Below, one piece after another: positions 34,679-43,187 of a stretch of 64,000 nt of DNA. The stretch covers positions 331,535 through 395,534 of the forward strand of contig NZ_JAHKRM010000007.1 of NCBI RefSeq assembly GCF_019396345.1. The letters run 5' to 3'. Each line of letters opens with the position of its first letter. The first letter of the stretch is position 1. The translations under genes were made by a program, and so were the position numbers. The notes under the pieces are model-generated. The model saw nothing but the letters and a program-made list of their open reading frames with translations. It was not told where the DNA came from and searched no databases. Source of the stretch: Nonomuraea guangzhouensis. Its GTDB lineage: Bacteria > Actinomycetota > Actinomycetes > Streptosporangiales > Streptosporangiaceae.

Positions 34679-35086
34679 TCAGGTGGTGATGGATTCGAGG
34701 ACGACGATCGGGATCTTCCGATCGGTCTTCTGCTGGTAGTTGTCGTAGTCGGGCCAGGTGGCCGCCATCAACCGCCACAGTTCGGGCCGTTCCTCGTCCG
34801 TGGCCGTACGCGCGCGGGCCCTGAACCTGTCGGCCTTCACCTGCACCCCGACCTCGGGATCGGCCTGCAGGTTCTTGTACCAGTCGGGGTGGTCAGGATC
34901 GCCGCCCTTGGAGGCGACGACGATGTGGTCGCGTCCGTGCTGCTGGTAGATCAGCGGCGTCGTGTACGCCTTGCCGGACTTACGGCCCTTGGTGGTCAGA
35001 AGGAGGGTCGTGGTGTTGTTCCAGTCGTGTCCCTCGGCGCCGTCGGTCTCCTGATAGCGCTGGACGTGTTCCTTGCCAAAGAGCAT
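34679..35086 (-). CDS. Deazaflavin (F420)-dependent nitroreductase family oxidoreductase
   Basis: A 135-residue split-barrel protein of the Ddn family. It shows LLLTTKGRKSGKAYTTPLIY, GRDHIVVASKGGDPDHPDWYKNL and the C-terminal WPDYDNYQQKTDR typical of the group. Relatives reduce substrates with cofactor F420H2. The substrate is unknown. It lies 63 bases upstream of the OsmC gene on the same strand; the two could share a transcript and a role in redox stress. Confidence 0.9.
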   Translation of the reverse strand: MLFGKEHVQRYQETDGAEGHDWNNTTTLLLTTKGRKSGKAYTTPLIYQQHGRDHIVVASKGGDPDHPDWYKNLQADPEVGVQVKADRFRARARTATDEERPELWRLMAATWPDYDNYQQKTDRKIPIVVLESITT

Positions 35087-35169
35087 GCCTGCCGCCTACC
35101 CCGCGTCGCCGTAACCTCACCGTTACCGGGCGGGGTCTGTACGAGAAGTTGACACGCCTGACACACTGC

Positions 35170-35217
35170 CTTTCTGTAAGCGCTTACATAGTTGGTTGTG
35201 GAAGCGCTTACAGAAAG
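35170..35217. promoter_or_regulatory. Paired LacI operators upstream of the first sugar operon
   Basis: A perfect 16-base inverted repeat, CTTTCTGTAAGCGCTT and AAGCGCTTACAGAAAG, is separated by 16 bases. Each arm overlaps a LacI-type core; the left one is the perfect palindrome TGTAAGCGCTTACA (35175-35188). The two core centres are 24 bp apart. The right site ends 13 bases before the regulator's start codon. Confidence 0.88.
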
Positions 35218-35230
35218 AGGAGCAGCCTGG

Positions 35231-36229
35231 ATGGACGTGACGATCTACGAGGTGGCGCGGCGGGCGGGCGTGTCGATCGCGACCGTGTCGCGGACCCTGC
35301 GCGGCACCGGGCCGGTGGCGCCCAAGACGCGGGAGAAGGTGCTGAAGGCGGTCGAGGAGCTCCGGTTCACGCCCAGCCGCCTCGGCGTCAGCCTGGCCGA
35401 GGGCCGCCACGCCGCCAACGGCATCGTCTTCCCCAACCTCGCCGGCCCTTACTACACCGAGGTGCTCCTCGGCTACGAGGAGGTGGCCTCCGAGCTGGGC
35501 CGGTCGGTGGTGATCCTGTCCACCAAGGGCCGCACCCGGGTGCACGACCTGGTCAAGGACCTCGCGGGGCGGGTGGACGGGCTCATGGTGTTCGGCCATA
35601 CGGCTCCGGACGACCTGGTCGCCGAGCTGGTCCGGATGGGGATGCCGCTGGTGTTCGTCTCCCGCGAGCCGCTCGCCGGGGCCGACACACTGCGCAGCGA
35701 GAACACCGAGTCGGCCCGCGCCCTGGCCCGGCACCTCCTGGAGCACGGCTACCAGAGGTTCGCCTTCCTCGGCGCGCCGATCGCGACCGGAGACGACGTG
35801 GACGAGCGCTGGCAGGGCGTCAGGTCCGTCCTCGGCAGTGCGATCGAGGCGGTGCCGACGGAGCACTACACGGTCGAGTGCGGCTACCAGGCCGCCAGGA
35901 CCCTGCTGCGCGCTTCGGGCCGGCCCCAGGCGATCGTCTGCTCCGATGACGAGGTGGCGCTGGGCGCCCTGCTCGCCGCGGAGGAGCTCGGACTCGCCGT
36001 ACCCGACGAGCTGGCCGTGACCGGGTGGGACGACATCATGGCCGCCCGCCACGCCCGCCCGGCGCTGACCACCATCCGCCAGCCGATGCGCGAACTGGGC
36101 GCGCGCGCCGCGCGGGCGCTCGACGAGCTGATCACCGGCGCCCGCGACACCCCGAGACACCTCGTCCTGACCACCGAGCTGGTGCTGCGCGCCAGCTGCG
36201 GTCACCACCCCCAGGAGGAACCCCGTTGA
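35231..36229 (+). CDS. LacI-family transcriptional regulator of sugar operon 1
   Basis: A 332-residue repressor. The helix-turn-helix is TIYEVARRAGVSIATVSRTL, followed by a periplasmic-binding-protein-like sensor (ANGIVFPNLAGPYYTEVL, CSDDEVALGALLAAEEL, VTGWDDIMAARHARPALTTIRQPM). The ATG at 35231 is chosen because it follows AAGAGGAG and gives the normal N-terminus. It is the first gene of the operon, and its TGA stop overlaps the TTG start of the sugar-binding lipoprotein, so repressor and transporter are made from one message under the paired operators just upstream. Confidence 0.95.
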   Translation: MDVTIYEVARRAGVSIATVSRTLRGTGPVAPKTREKVLKAVEELRFTPSRLGVSLAEGRHAANGIVFPNLAGPYYTEVLLGYEEVASELGRSVVILSTKGRTRVHDLVKDLAGRVDGLMVFGHTAPDDLVAELVRMGMPLVFVSREPLAGADTLRSENTESARALARHLLEHGYQRFAFLGAPIATGDDVDERWQGVRSVLGSAIEAVPTEHYTVECGYQAARTLLRASGRPQAIVCSDDEVALGALLAAEELGLAVPDELAVTGWDDIMAARHARPALTTIRQPMRELGARAARALDELITGARDTPRHLVLTTELVLRASCGHHPQEEPR

Positions 36230-37488
36230 ACACCTCGACCCGGCGCTCCGCCGCCGGTCTGCTCACCCTCGCGATACTGGTCACCGGCTGCGGGCGCAGT
36301 GCCGAGAAGGCGCCGGAGAAGGCGCAGGACGTCAAGTCCGGCGCGGTCTCCGGCGAGATCACGGTCTGGGCGATCGGGGAGGAGGGCAAGGCGCTCGGCG
36401 CGTTCGCCAAGGACTTCGAGACGGCCAACCCGGGCGTCAAGGTGAACGTGACGCCCATGGGCTGGGACGTCGCCCACGACAAGATCACCTCGGCCATCGC
36501 GGGCAGTGCCACCCCCGACATCAGCATGATCGGCTCCACCTGGGCGGGCGAGCTGTCCAAGACCGGCGTGCTCGACCCCACGCCCGGCAACCTCATCGAC
36601 AAGGCCGCCTTCTTCCCCGGCGCCTGGCAGACCGTGGACGTGAACGGCACCGCGTACGGAGTGCCGTGGTACGTCGAGACCCGCGTCCTGTACTACCGCA
36701 CGGACCAGGCCGAGAAGGCGGGCGTCAAGCCGCCCACGACCTGGGCCGAGGTCAAGACGTTCGCCAAGGCGCTGAAGGACAAGGGCGGCGCCAAGAAGGG
36801 CTTCAACCAGAATTACACCGAGGGCTCCTGGCAGGAGCTGGTGCCGCTCATCTGGCAGGCCGGCGGCGAGATCGTCAAGGACGGCAAGTACACCTTCGAC
36901 ACCCCCGAGGCGGTGACCGCGCTCAAGCAGTACGCCTCGCTCTTCCAGGAGAAGCTGGCCCCGAACGACACCGCCAAGGGCGCCTTCCCGCAGAACTTCA
37001 TCAAGGGCGAGGTCGGCGGCTTCTACTCGGGCCCGTGGATGATCGGCGTGCTGGACAACGACGGCGGCGCGGGCTTCAAGGACAAGTTCGACGTCGCGCC
37101 CTACCCGAAGGGCCCGGTCTCGGCCACCAGCTTCGTCGGCGGCTCCGACCTGGTCGTCTTCAAGAAGGCCAAGAACCGCGACGCCTCGTGGAAGTTCATC
37201 CAGTGGCTCACCGAGCCCAAGGTGCAGGCCAAGTGGTACACGACGGTGAAGGCCCTGCCCAGCGTCCAGTCGGCCTGGCAGGAGCCGGAGCTGGCCGCGG
37301 ACCGGCAGCTGAAGGTCTTCGGCGAGCAGCTCAAGGACGCCAAGACGCCGCCGCCGTATCCGACCTGGGAGCAGGTGTCGAAGGTGTTCGAGACCGAGCT
37401 GGAGAAGCTGGCGCTGGGCAAGCAGACCCCGGAGCAGACGGCCAAGGCCATCCAGGCGCAGGCCGACACGATCGGCACCGGCCTTTAG
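36226..37488 (+). CDS. ABC transporter sugar-binding lipoprotein 1
   Basis: A 420-residue extracytoplasmic solute-binding protein of the MalE type with lipobox LVTGC (Cys22). The start is a TTG at 36226, six to seven bases after a perfect AGGAGGA and overlapping the LacI stop as TTGA. Later motifs fit the family: GEITVWAIGEEGKALGAF, PDISMIGSTWAGEL, NGTAYGVPWYVETRVLYY and GGSDLVVFKKAKN. It should hand an oligosaccharide to the two permeases that follow. No ATPase is encoded here, so a shared MsiK-type ATPase elsewhere is likely. Confidence 0.94.
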   Translation: MNTSTRRSAAGLLTLAILVTGCGRSAEKAPEKAQDVKSGAVSGEITVWAIGEEGKALGAFAKDFETANPGVKVNVTPMGWDVAHDKITSAIAGSATPDISMIGSTWAGELSKTGVLDPTPGNLIDKAAFFPGAWQTVDVNGTAYGVPWYVETRVLYYRTDQAEKAGVKPPTTWAEVKTFAKALKDKGGAKKGFNQNYTEGSWQELVPLIWQAGGEIVKDGKYTFDTPEAVTALKQYASLFQEKLAPNDTAKGAFPQNFIKGEVGGFYSGPWMIGVLDNDGGAGFKDKFDVAPYPKGPVSATSFVGGSDLVVFKKAKNRDASWKFIQWLTEPKVQAKWYTTVKALPSVQSAWQEPELAADRQLKVFGEQLKDAKTPPPYPTWEQVSKVFETELEKLALGKQTPEQTAKAIQAQADTIGTGL

Positions 37489-37490
37489 TG

Positions 37491-38369
37491 ATGGCGCTCC
37501 TTCGCAGGGGCGGGCTCGGCTGGGTGTTCGTGCTGCCGTTCGTCGTCATGTTCGTGGTGTTCTACCTCGGGCCGCTGCTGGCCGGGCTGGGCATGAGCTT
37601 CACCGACATGCGGAGCACGGACGTCGCCGACCCGCTGGCCGTCGACCTGGTCGGCGTCGAGAACTACCTCAGGCTGGCCGGCGACGAGGCGATGCGTAAG
37701 GCGGCGCTGAACACCGCGATCTTCGTGGTCACCGGGCTCCCGCTGACCATCGGACTCGGCCTGGCCGCCGCCGTGGCGCTGAACTCCGGCATCGCCCGGC
37801 TGCCCGCCGCGTTCTTCCGGCTCGGCTACTACCTGCCGCACATCACCAGCATCATCGGTGTCGCGGTCGCCTGGAAGTTCCTGCTGGAGCCGGAGGCGGG
37901 ACTGGTCAACCGGCTGCTGGAGCTGGTCGGCCTCCCCGGGCCAGCCTGGCTCCAGGAGCAGGCCACCGCGCTGCCGGCGATCATCGTGATGACCGCCTGG
38001 CGCAGCTTCGGGTTCGACATGGTGGTCTTCCTCGCGGCGCTCCAGGGGATCCCGCGGGAGCTGTACGAGGCGGGGGAGGTGGACGGGGCCGGGCGGTGGG
38101 CGCGGTTCAGGTCGATCACGCTGCCGCAGCTGCGGCCGGTGATCCTGTTCTGCACCGTCTACAGCTCAGTCGGGTTCGTGCAGTTCCTGGAGGAGCCGCT
38201 GATCATGACCGGTGGCGGGCCGCTGAACTCCACGCTGTCGGCCTCGCTGGCGATCTTCAAGCAGTTCGGGGTGGGCAACTACGGCTACGCGGGTGCCGCG
38301 GCGAGCGTGCTGTTCATGGTGATCATCGCGCTGGCCGTACTGCAGCTCAGGATCGGGAGGGCGCGGTGA
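37491..38369 (+). CDS. ABC sugar permease 1A (MalF type)
   Basis: A 292-residue inner-membrane permease with six predicted helices and the EAA loop EAGEVDGAGRWARFRSITLPQL. The ATG at 37491 lies two bases after the stop of the binding protein; a GTG one codon earlier is possible. It forms the channel heterodimer with the next gene, whose GTG overlaps this stop as GTGA. Confidence 0.94.
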   Translation: MALLRRGGLGWVFVLPFVVMFVVFYLGPLLAGLGMSFTDMRSTDVADPLAVDLVGVENYLRLAGDEAMRKAALNTAIFVVTGLPLTIGLGLAAAVALNSGIARLPAAFFRLGYYLPHITSIIGVAVAWKFLLEPEAGLVNRLLELVGLPGPAWLQEQATALPAIIVMTAWRSFGFDMVVFLAALQGIPRELYEAGEVDGAGRWARFRSITLPQLRPVILFCTVYSSVGFVQFLEEPLIMTGGGPLNSTLSASLAIFKQFGVGNYGYAGAAASVLFMVIIALAVLQLRIGRAR

Positions 38370-39187
38370 GGCGGACCCGCGGGCAGAAGCTGATCACCTA
38401 TCTCGGCCTGAGTGTCGGGCTGCTGCTGGTCGTCGGGCCGTTCTTGTGGGCGGGGCTCAGCTCGGTCAAGCCGGAGGCGGAGATCCGGCGCGATCCGCCG
38501 ACGTTCTGGCCCGAGACGTTCACGCTGGACAACTACACCGAGCTGCTGCACCGGGTGCACCTCGGGCAGGCGTTCGTGAACAGCGTGGTCGTCGCGCTGG
38601 TGATCGTCGCCGGGAACCTGCTGTTCTCCTCGATGGTCGGCTACGGCTTCGCCAAACTGCGCTTCCGCGGCCGGAACGCCGTCTTCGGGCTGGTGCTGGT
38701 GCAGATGGCGGTGCCGGCGATCGTGCTGATGATCCCGCAGTTCGTGCTGATCGCGAAGCTCGGCATGGTGAACACCTTCCTCGGCATCATCCTGCCGGGG
38801 CTGATCACGCCGCTGGGCGTGTTCATGATGCGGCAGTTCATCGCGGAGCTGCCCGACGAGCTCATCCACGCGGCACGGGTGGACGGGGCGGGGGAGTTCC
38901 GGATCTTCGCCAGGATCGTGCTGCCGCTCTGCAGGCCCGCGCTGGCCACGCTGGGCCTGATCACCTTTCTCGGCGCGTGGAACAACTTCCTCTGGCCGGC
39001 CGTGGTGGCGCAGTCGGAGGACGTCTACACGCTGCCCGTGGCCCTGAACATCCTCAACAGCCACGAAACCACCCACTACAACCTGCTCGTCGCCGGGGCG
39101 ATGATCGTGGTCGCGCCGATCCTCGTCCTGTTCGTCTTCCTGCAGCGCTTCTTCATCCAAGGCATCGCAACCTCCGGCCTCAAGTAG
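38366..39187 (+). CDS. ABC sugar permease 1B (MalG type)
   Basis: A 273-residue permease with GTG start after GGGAGG, overlapping the previous stop by four bases. It has six helices and the EAA loop with HAARVDGAGEFRIFARIVLP and the FLGAWNNFLWP element characteristic of the second subunit. The hydrolase genes begin 12 bases later, so import and hydrolysis are one operon. Confidence 0.94.
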   Translation: MRRTRGQKLITYLGLSVGLLLVVGPFLWAGLSSVKPEAEIRRDPPTFWPETFTLDNYTELLHRVHLGQAFVNSVVVALVIVAGNLLFSSMVGYGFAKLRFRGRNAVFGLVLVQMAVPAIVLMIPQFVLIAKLGMVNTFLGIILPGLITPLGVFMMRQFIAELPDELIHAARVDGAGEFRIFARIVLPLCRPALATLGLITFLGAWNNFLWPAVVAQSEDVYTLPVALNILNSHETTHYNLLVAGAMIVVAPILVLFVFLQRFFIQGIATSGLK

Positions 39188-39199
39188 AGGAGCACCCCC

Positions 39200-40723
39200 A
39201 TGCGCAAGACCGCCTTGCTCGCCGGCCTGCTGGTGCTGGCCGCCGCCGTGCCCAGCCCGGCCAGCGCTTCTTCCGGAAATGACACGTTATTTCGGTACGC
39301 GAAGGACACGTGGCGGTCGATGGCCGCCATGGTCGACCCCGCCACCGGCATTCCGTCCGACAAGGTCACCGGCGACCTGAAGACCAGGGCCAAGGTCACC
39401 TCGCCCACCAACATCGGCACCTACGTGTGGAGCACGCTCACCGCCCGCGACCTGCGCCTCATCGGCTCCGACGAGGCCACGGCCCGCGTCGGCAAGGTGC
39501 TCGACGCGCTGGAGCGGATGGAGCGCAACACCCCGACGGGCCAGTACTACAACTGGTACGACCCGGCGACCCTCCAGCTCGTCCACACCTGGCCGGACAA
39601 CGGCGACCCGGTGCGACTGTTCGCCTCCAGCGTGGACAACAGCTGGCTGGCCACGGCCCTCATGATGGTCCGCACCGCCGTGCCCCGCCTCTCCGCGCGG
39701 GCGGCGCGGCTGGTCACCTCCATGAACTTCGCCTCGTACTACGACCCGGTCGCCCGCCCCGACGCGGGCACCGGCCTGATCCGCGGCGGCTTCTGGCCGG
39801 AGAAGCCCGAGGGCTGCTCGGTCGAGAGCGACTACGCGGGCACCGGCACCAAGGTCTGGTCCACCTGCCACCACTACGGCGCGCCCGCCGAGACCCGCAT
39901 CGCCCAGTACGTGGGCATCGCGCTCGGCCAGATCCCGCGCGAGAGCTACTTCGGCCCGTACCGGACCTTCCCCGACAACGGCTGTGACTTCGGCTGGCAG
40001 GAGCAGAAGCCGGTCGGCGCGTGGAAGACGTACCTGGGCGTCAACGTCTGGGAAGGCACGTACGGCTATCGCGGAATGCGATTCGTCCCCAACTGGGGAG
40101 GTTCGATGTTCGAGGCGCTGATGCCGGATCTGGTCGTCCCCGAGGCGGCGTGGGGGCCCCGGAGCTGGGGCCGCAACCATCCGGTGTTCGTCAAGGCGCA
40201 GATCGAGCACGGCCTGCGCGAGGCGAAGTACGGCTACTGGGGCTTCTCGCCGTCCAACGACCCGCACGGCGGCTACCGCGAGTACGGCGTGGACCCGCTC
40301 GGCATGGACACCCCCGGCTACACCTCCGACGAGGAGCGCACCAGCACCGATCCGGGCTACGAGGGCTGCCGCCCGGCCCAACCGGAACCCACCGCCTACG
40401 GTGACGGAGTGGTCACTCCGCACGCCAGTTTCCTGGCTCTGCCGTACGCGCGGGCCCAGGCGATGGATAACCTGGCCAAGATCCGCAAGAACTTCGACGC
40501 CTACGGGCCCGGCGGTTTCTACGACTCCGTCGCGGTCCGCTCGGGCGCCGTGTCGAAGTGGTACCTCGCGCTCGACCAGGGCATGGCCATGGCCGCCTTG
40601 GGCAACGTGCTCACCGGAGGCAACCTGCACCGTTACTTCGGCGGCGCCGGCGTCGAGGCGAAGCTCCGGCCGGTGATGCAAATCGAGGAGTGGGCCGTTC
40701 AAGGAGCCCCTCCCGCCAACTGA
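39200..40723 (+). CDS. Secreted glycoside hydrolase, GH144/DUF3131-like
   Basis: A 507-residue exported protein with signal peptide (KTALLAGLLVLAAAVPSPASA). The body resembles the DUF3131/GH144 glucoamylase-like group: SPTNIGTYVWSTLTARDLRLI, YYNWYDPATL, SSVDNSWLATALMMV, and the block NWGGSMFEALMPDL. Characterised GH144 enzymes cut beta-1,2-glucans to sophorose. Substrate assignment here is tentative. It sits 12 bases after the permease gene, so its products are probably what the transporter imports. Confidence 0.75.
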   Translation: MRKTALLAGLLVLAAAVPSPASASSGNDTLFRYAKDTWRSMAAMVDPATGIPSDKVTGDLKTRAKVTSPTNIGTYVWSTLTARDLRLIGSDEATARVGKVLDALERMERNTPTGQYYNWYDPATLQLVHTWPDNGDPVRLFASSVDNSWLATALMMVRTAVPRLSARAARLVTSMNFASYYDPVARPDAGTGLIRGGFWPEKPEGCSVESDYAGTGTKVWSTCHHYGAPAETRIAQYVGIALGQIPRESYFGPYRTFPDNGCDFGWQEQKPVGAWKTYLGVNVWEGTYGYRGMRFVPNWGGSMFEALMPDLVVPEAAWGPRSWGRNHPVFVKAQIEHGLREAKYGYWGFSPSNDPHGGYREYGVDPLGMDTPGYTSDEERTSTDPGYEGCRPAQPEPTAYGDGVVTPHASFLALPYARAQAMDNLAKIRKNFDAYGPGGFYDSVAVRSGAVSKWYLALDQGMAMAALGNVLTGGNLHRYFGGAGVEAKLRPVMQIEEWAVQGAPPAN

Positions 40724-40749
40724 CGCTCCAACAGATCGGGGAACCCCAG

Positions 40750-42609
40750 ATGAGTACGGCTGATGCCGCACGCCGTGACTGGCAGGAACGCCTCCACCAG
40801 GCGTCGGGGGAGGCGGTCCCGGCCGCCGAGCTGACCCTTCAGGCGCCGGCCGGGCTGCGGGCCGTCCCCGGTGCGGGCCACGTGACGCTGACGTGGGAAC
40901 CCGTGCCGGAGGCGATCGGCTACCTGGTGCACCGGGACGGCGTGCCGGTGTCGCAGCCCGACGTGGACGTGGCGGCCGTACCCGAGTGCCGCTACGTGGA
41001 CACGGGACACGGCGCGGCGTCGTACACGGTCGCGGCCATCGCCACCATGGAGACCGTCGGCCCCGCCTCGGACGCGGTGCCGGCGGCTCCGCTGGGGAGC
41101 GGACCGGCGGCTTCGCTGGAGGGCGGCGCGGCGGCGGCTTCGGCGGCCGGCGGGTCGGCGGCGGTCGCCGTGCGGGTGGACGCCGCCGCGGTCACCCGCG
41201 AGCTGCCCCGGCCGTGGCGGTACATGATCGGCTCGGAGCACCTGTCGTACCTGCTGAGCGAGGACGAGACGGGCGGCCGGCCCATCGGCGCGGAGCTCAC
41301 CGAGGCGCTGCGTATCGTACGCGAGGAGTTCGGCGTCGAGACCGTCCGCGCCCACGCGATCCTCGGTGACGACCTCGGCGTCTACAAGGAGGTCGACGGC
41401 CAGGCGGTCTACGACTTCGGCAAGGTCGACGAGGTCTACGACGCGATCATGGCGCTCGGCCTGCGGCCGATCGTCGAGCTCGGCTACATGCCGCGCGACC
41501 TGGCCGCCGACCCGTCCAGGACGGTGTTCGGCTACGAGGCGATCATCTCCCCGCCCAAGGACTTCGAGGCGTGGAGCGACCTGGTCAGGGCGCTGGTCGA
41601 GCATCTGGCCGAGAGGTACGGGATCCACGAGCTGATCGACAACTGGGCCTTCGAGGTGTGGAACGAGCCCAACCTCGCCGTCTTCTGGACGGGCACGCCC
41701 GAGGAGTACTTCCTGCTGTACGACGTCAGCGCCGCCGCCGTGAAGAACGTGCACCCCGAGCTGCGGGTCGGCGGGCCCGCCTCGGCGGCCAACGGCTGGG
41801 TGGAGGAGCTGCTGGCGCACATCGCCGAATCGGGCGCGGAGCTCGACTTCATCTCCACCCACACCTACGGCAACGCCCCGCTCGACTGGCGTCCCGCCCT
41901 GGCCCGGCACGGCCGGCCGGACACGCCCGTCTGGTGGACCGAGTGGGGGCCCACCCCGACCCACTTCCACGGCATCGGTGACGGGCCGTTCGGGGCGGCG
42001 TTCCTGCTGCACGGCATGAAGTCGGCGGCGGGCCGGCTGGCCGCCGTGTCGCACTGGGTGGCCTCGGACCACTTCGAGGAGTTGGGGCGGCCGCCGCGCC
42101 TCTTCCACGGCGGCTTCGGCCTGCTGACGGTCGGCAACCTGCGCAAGCCCCGCTTCCACGCGCTCACCCTGGCCGCCCGCCTCGGCGACGCCGAACTGGC
42201 GACCGTGGTCGAGGGCGACGCGGGCGGGGTCGAGGTCTGGGCGGCGCGGCACGCGGACGGGCGCGTCGGGGTGCTGGCCTGGAACAGCACCCTCAACCAG
42301 GCGCAGGCCGACGGGGCTGTCGAGCTGTCGCGCGCGGTCTCCCTGACCGTCGCCGGCCTCGACGGGGACTACACGGTCACCCATCACCGCATCGACGGGG
42401 AGCACTCCAACATCGAGGCGGCCTGGCGGTCGATGGGCGGCGGCGACTGGCCCGCCGACGGGCAGTGGGACAAGCTGCGCTCGGTCAACACCCTGGACGA
42501 ACTGACCCCGGCCACCGTGCTCACGGCGACGGACGGCGCGCTGACGGTGGACTTCGACCTGCCGATGCCGGGCGTCTCCTTCGTCGAACTGACCCCGCCG
42601 CCGCACTGA
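40750..42609 (+). CDS. GH39-family glycosidase with N-terminal fibronectin III-like domain
   Basis: A 619-residue protein without signal peptide, so probably cytosolic. After an N-terminal beta-sandwich (about residues 35-105, VTLTWEPVPEAIGYLVHRDG) and an Ala/Gly-rich linker comes a GH39-type (beta/alpha)8 barrel with the acid/base Glu306 in EVWNEPNL and nucleophile Glu398 in WWTEWGP. GH39 includes beta-xylosidases and alpha-iduronidases; a bacterial beta-xylosidase-like or related activity is most likely. The start ATG at 40750 is 27 bases after the previous gene. It would split the imported oligosaccharide inside the cell. Confidence 0.88.
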   Translation: MSTADAARRDWQERLHQASGEAVPAAELTLQAPAGLRAVPGAGHVTLTWEPVPEAIGYLVHRDGVPVSQPDVDVAAVPECRYVDTGHGAASYTVAAIATMETVGPASDAVPAAPLGSGPAASLEGGAAAASAAGGSAAVAVRVDAAAVTRELPRPWRYMIGSEHLSYLLSEDETGGRPIGAELTEALRIVREEFGVETVRAHAILGDDLGVYKEVDGQAVYDFGKVDEVYDAIMALGLRPIVELGYMPRDLAADPSRTVFGYEAIISPPKDFEAWSDLVRALVEHLAERYGIHELIDNWAFEVWNEPNLAVFWTGTPEEYFLLYDVSAAAVKNVHPELRVGGPASAANGWVEELLAHIAESGAELDFISTHTYGNAPLDWRPALARHGRPDTPVWWTEWGPTPTHFHGIGDGPFGAAFLLHGMKSAAGRLAAVSHWVASDHFEELGRPPRLFHGGFGLLTVGNLRKPRFHALTLAARLGDAELATVVEGDAGGVEVWAARHADGRVGVLAWNSTLNQAQADGAVELSRAVSLTVAGLDGDYTVTHHRIDGEHSNIEAAWRSMGGGDWPADGQWDKLRSVNTLDELTPATVLTATDGALTVDFDLPMPGVSFVELTPPPH

Positions 42610-42615
42610 CGCCTG

Positions 42616-42660
42616 TACCTCTGACGCGTGTGCCCCTGGGGCCGGACGGTGTCAGAGGTA
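42616..42660. terminator. Bidirectional hairpin between GH39 and the convergent hypothetical gene
   Basis: Ten-bp outer stem TACCTCTGAC/GTCAGAGGTA encloses a smaller GCCCC/GGGGC hairpin. The right arm overlaps the last codons and stop of the minus-strand gene. It can end the sugar operon and the opposing transcript. Confidence 0.7.
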
Positions 42661-43107
42661 GGGGCGCGTCACCGTGACCAGGTCGGCGGCGGCGTCGCGG
42701 GTGTCGACGTAGACGGCGGTGTCGGGGGTGCGTTCCCGTACGTCGCGGTCGCGGATCGCGAACACGGCCGGCGCCGCCTCCACGTCGCCGTAGCGGGAGG
42801 TGACGGCGGCGCCGATCGCCCGGCGCACGTCGGCCACCACGTCGCGGGAGGTGTGCCCGGCCCCGGAGGCGGCCAGGTAGCCGAGCAGCGCCGCGAACCG
42901 CGGCTCGACCTCGGCCGCCGGCCGCTGCCGGGGCAGGACCGGGCGGTCGAGCCAGAACACCTTGCCCGCCAGGAACGCGGCGTAGCTCACCTCGTCATGG
43001 TCGAGCGTCCGCGCCGTCTCAGCCAGCAGCTCCCCGAACTCGGCCAGATCCGCCTCGGGCGGCAGGTCCGTGGTGACGAACAGGGGCACGATCAGCGAGT
43101 CGAGCAT
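42652..43107 (-). CDS. Hypothetical protein
   Basis: A 151-residue soluble, acidic protein that I do not recognise. It has no signal peptide, membrane segment or metal motif. It lies between the two sugar-uptake loci, reading toward the first and away from the second. Codon usage (strong third-position GC) is like its neighbours, which supports a real gene. Confidence 0.6.
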   Translation of the reverse strand: MLDSLIVPLFVTTDLPPEADLAEFGELLAETARTLDHDEVSYAAFLAGKVFWLDRPVLPRQRPAAEVEPRFAALLGYLAASGAGHTSRDVVADVRRAIGAAVTSRYGDVEAAPAVFAIRDRDVRERTPDTAVYVDTRDAAADLVTVTRPYL

Positions 43108-43158
43108 CTGGGTATCCCTCCGTGAGGAGCCTCATCGTAGGGTGCGCCACCGACAATC

Positions 43159-43185
43159 CCGCATGACACCACGGCGGTGTCGCGG
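43159..43185 (-). terminator. Hairpin downstream of sugar operon 2
   Basis: GACACC-ACGGC-GGTGTC with a further CCGC/GCGG extension across a two-base bulge, three bases beyond the GH5 stop codon. Position fits the end of the minus-strand operon. Confidence 0.65.
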
Positions 43186-43187
43186 AA

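Noticed and set aside
34011..34778. A 255-codon frame over the OsmC gene and its flanks
   Set aside because: It has no recognisable domain, and the OsmC frame overlapping it has clear catalytic Cys motifs.
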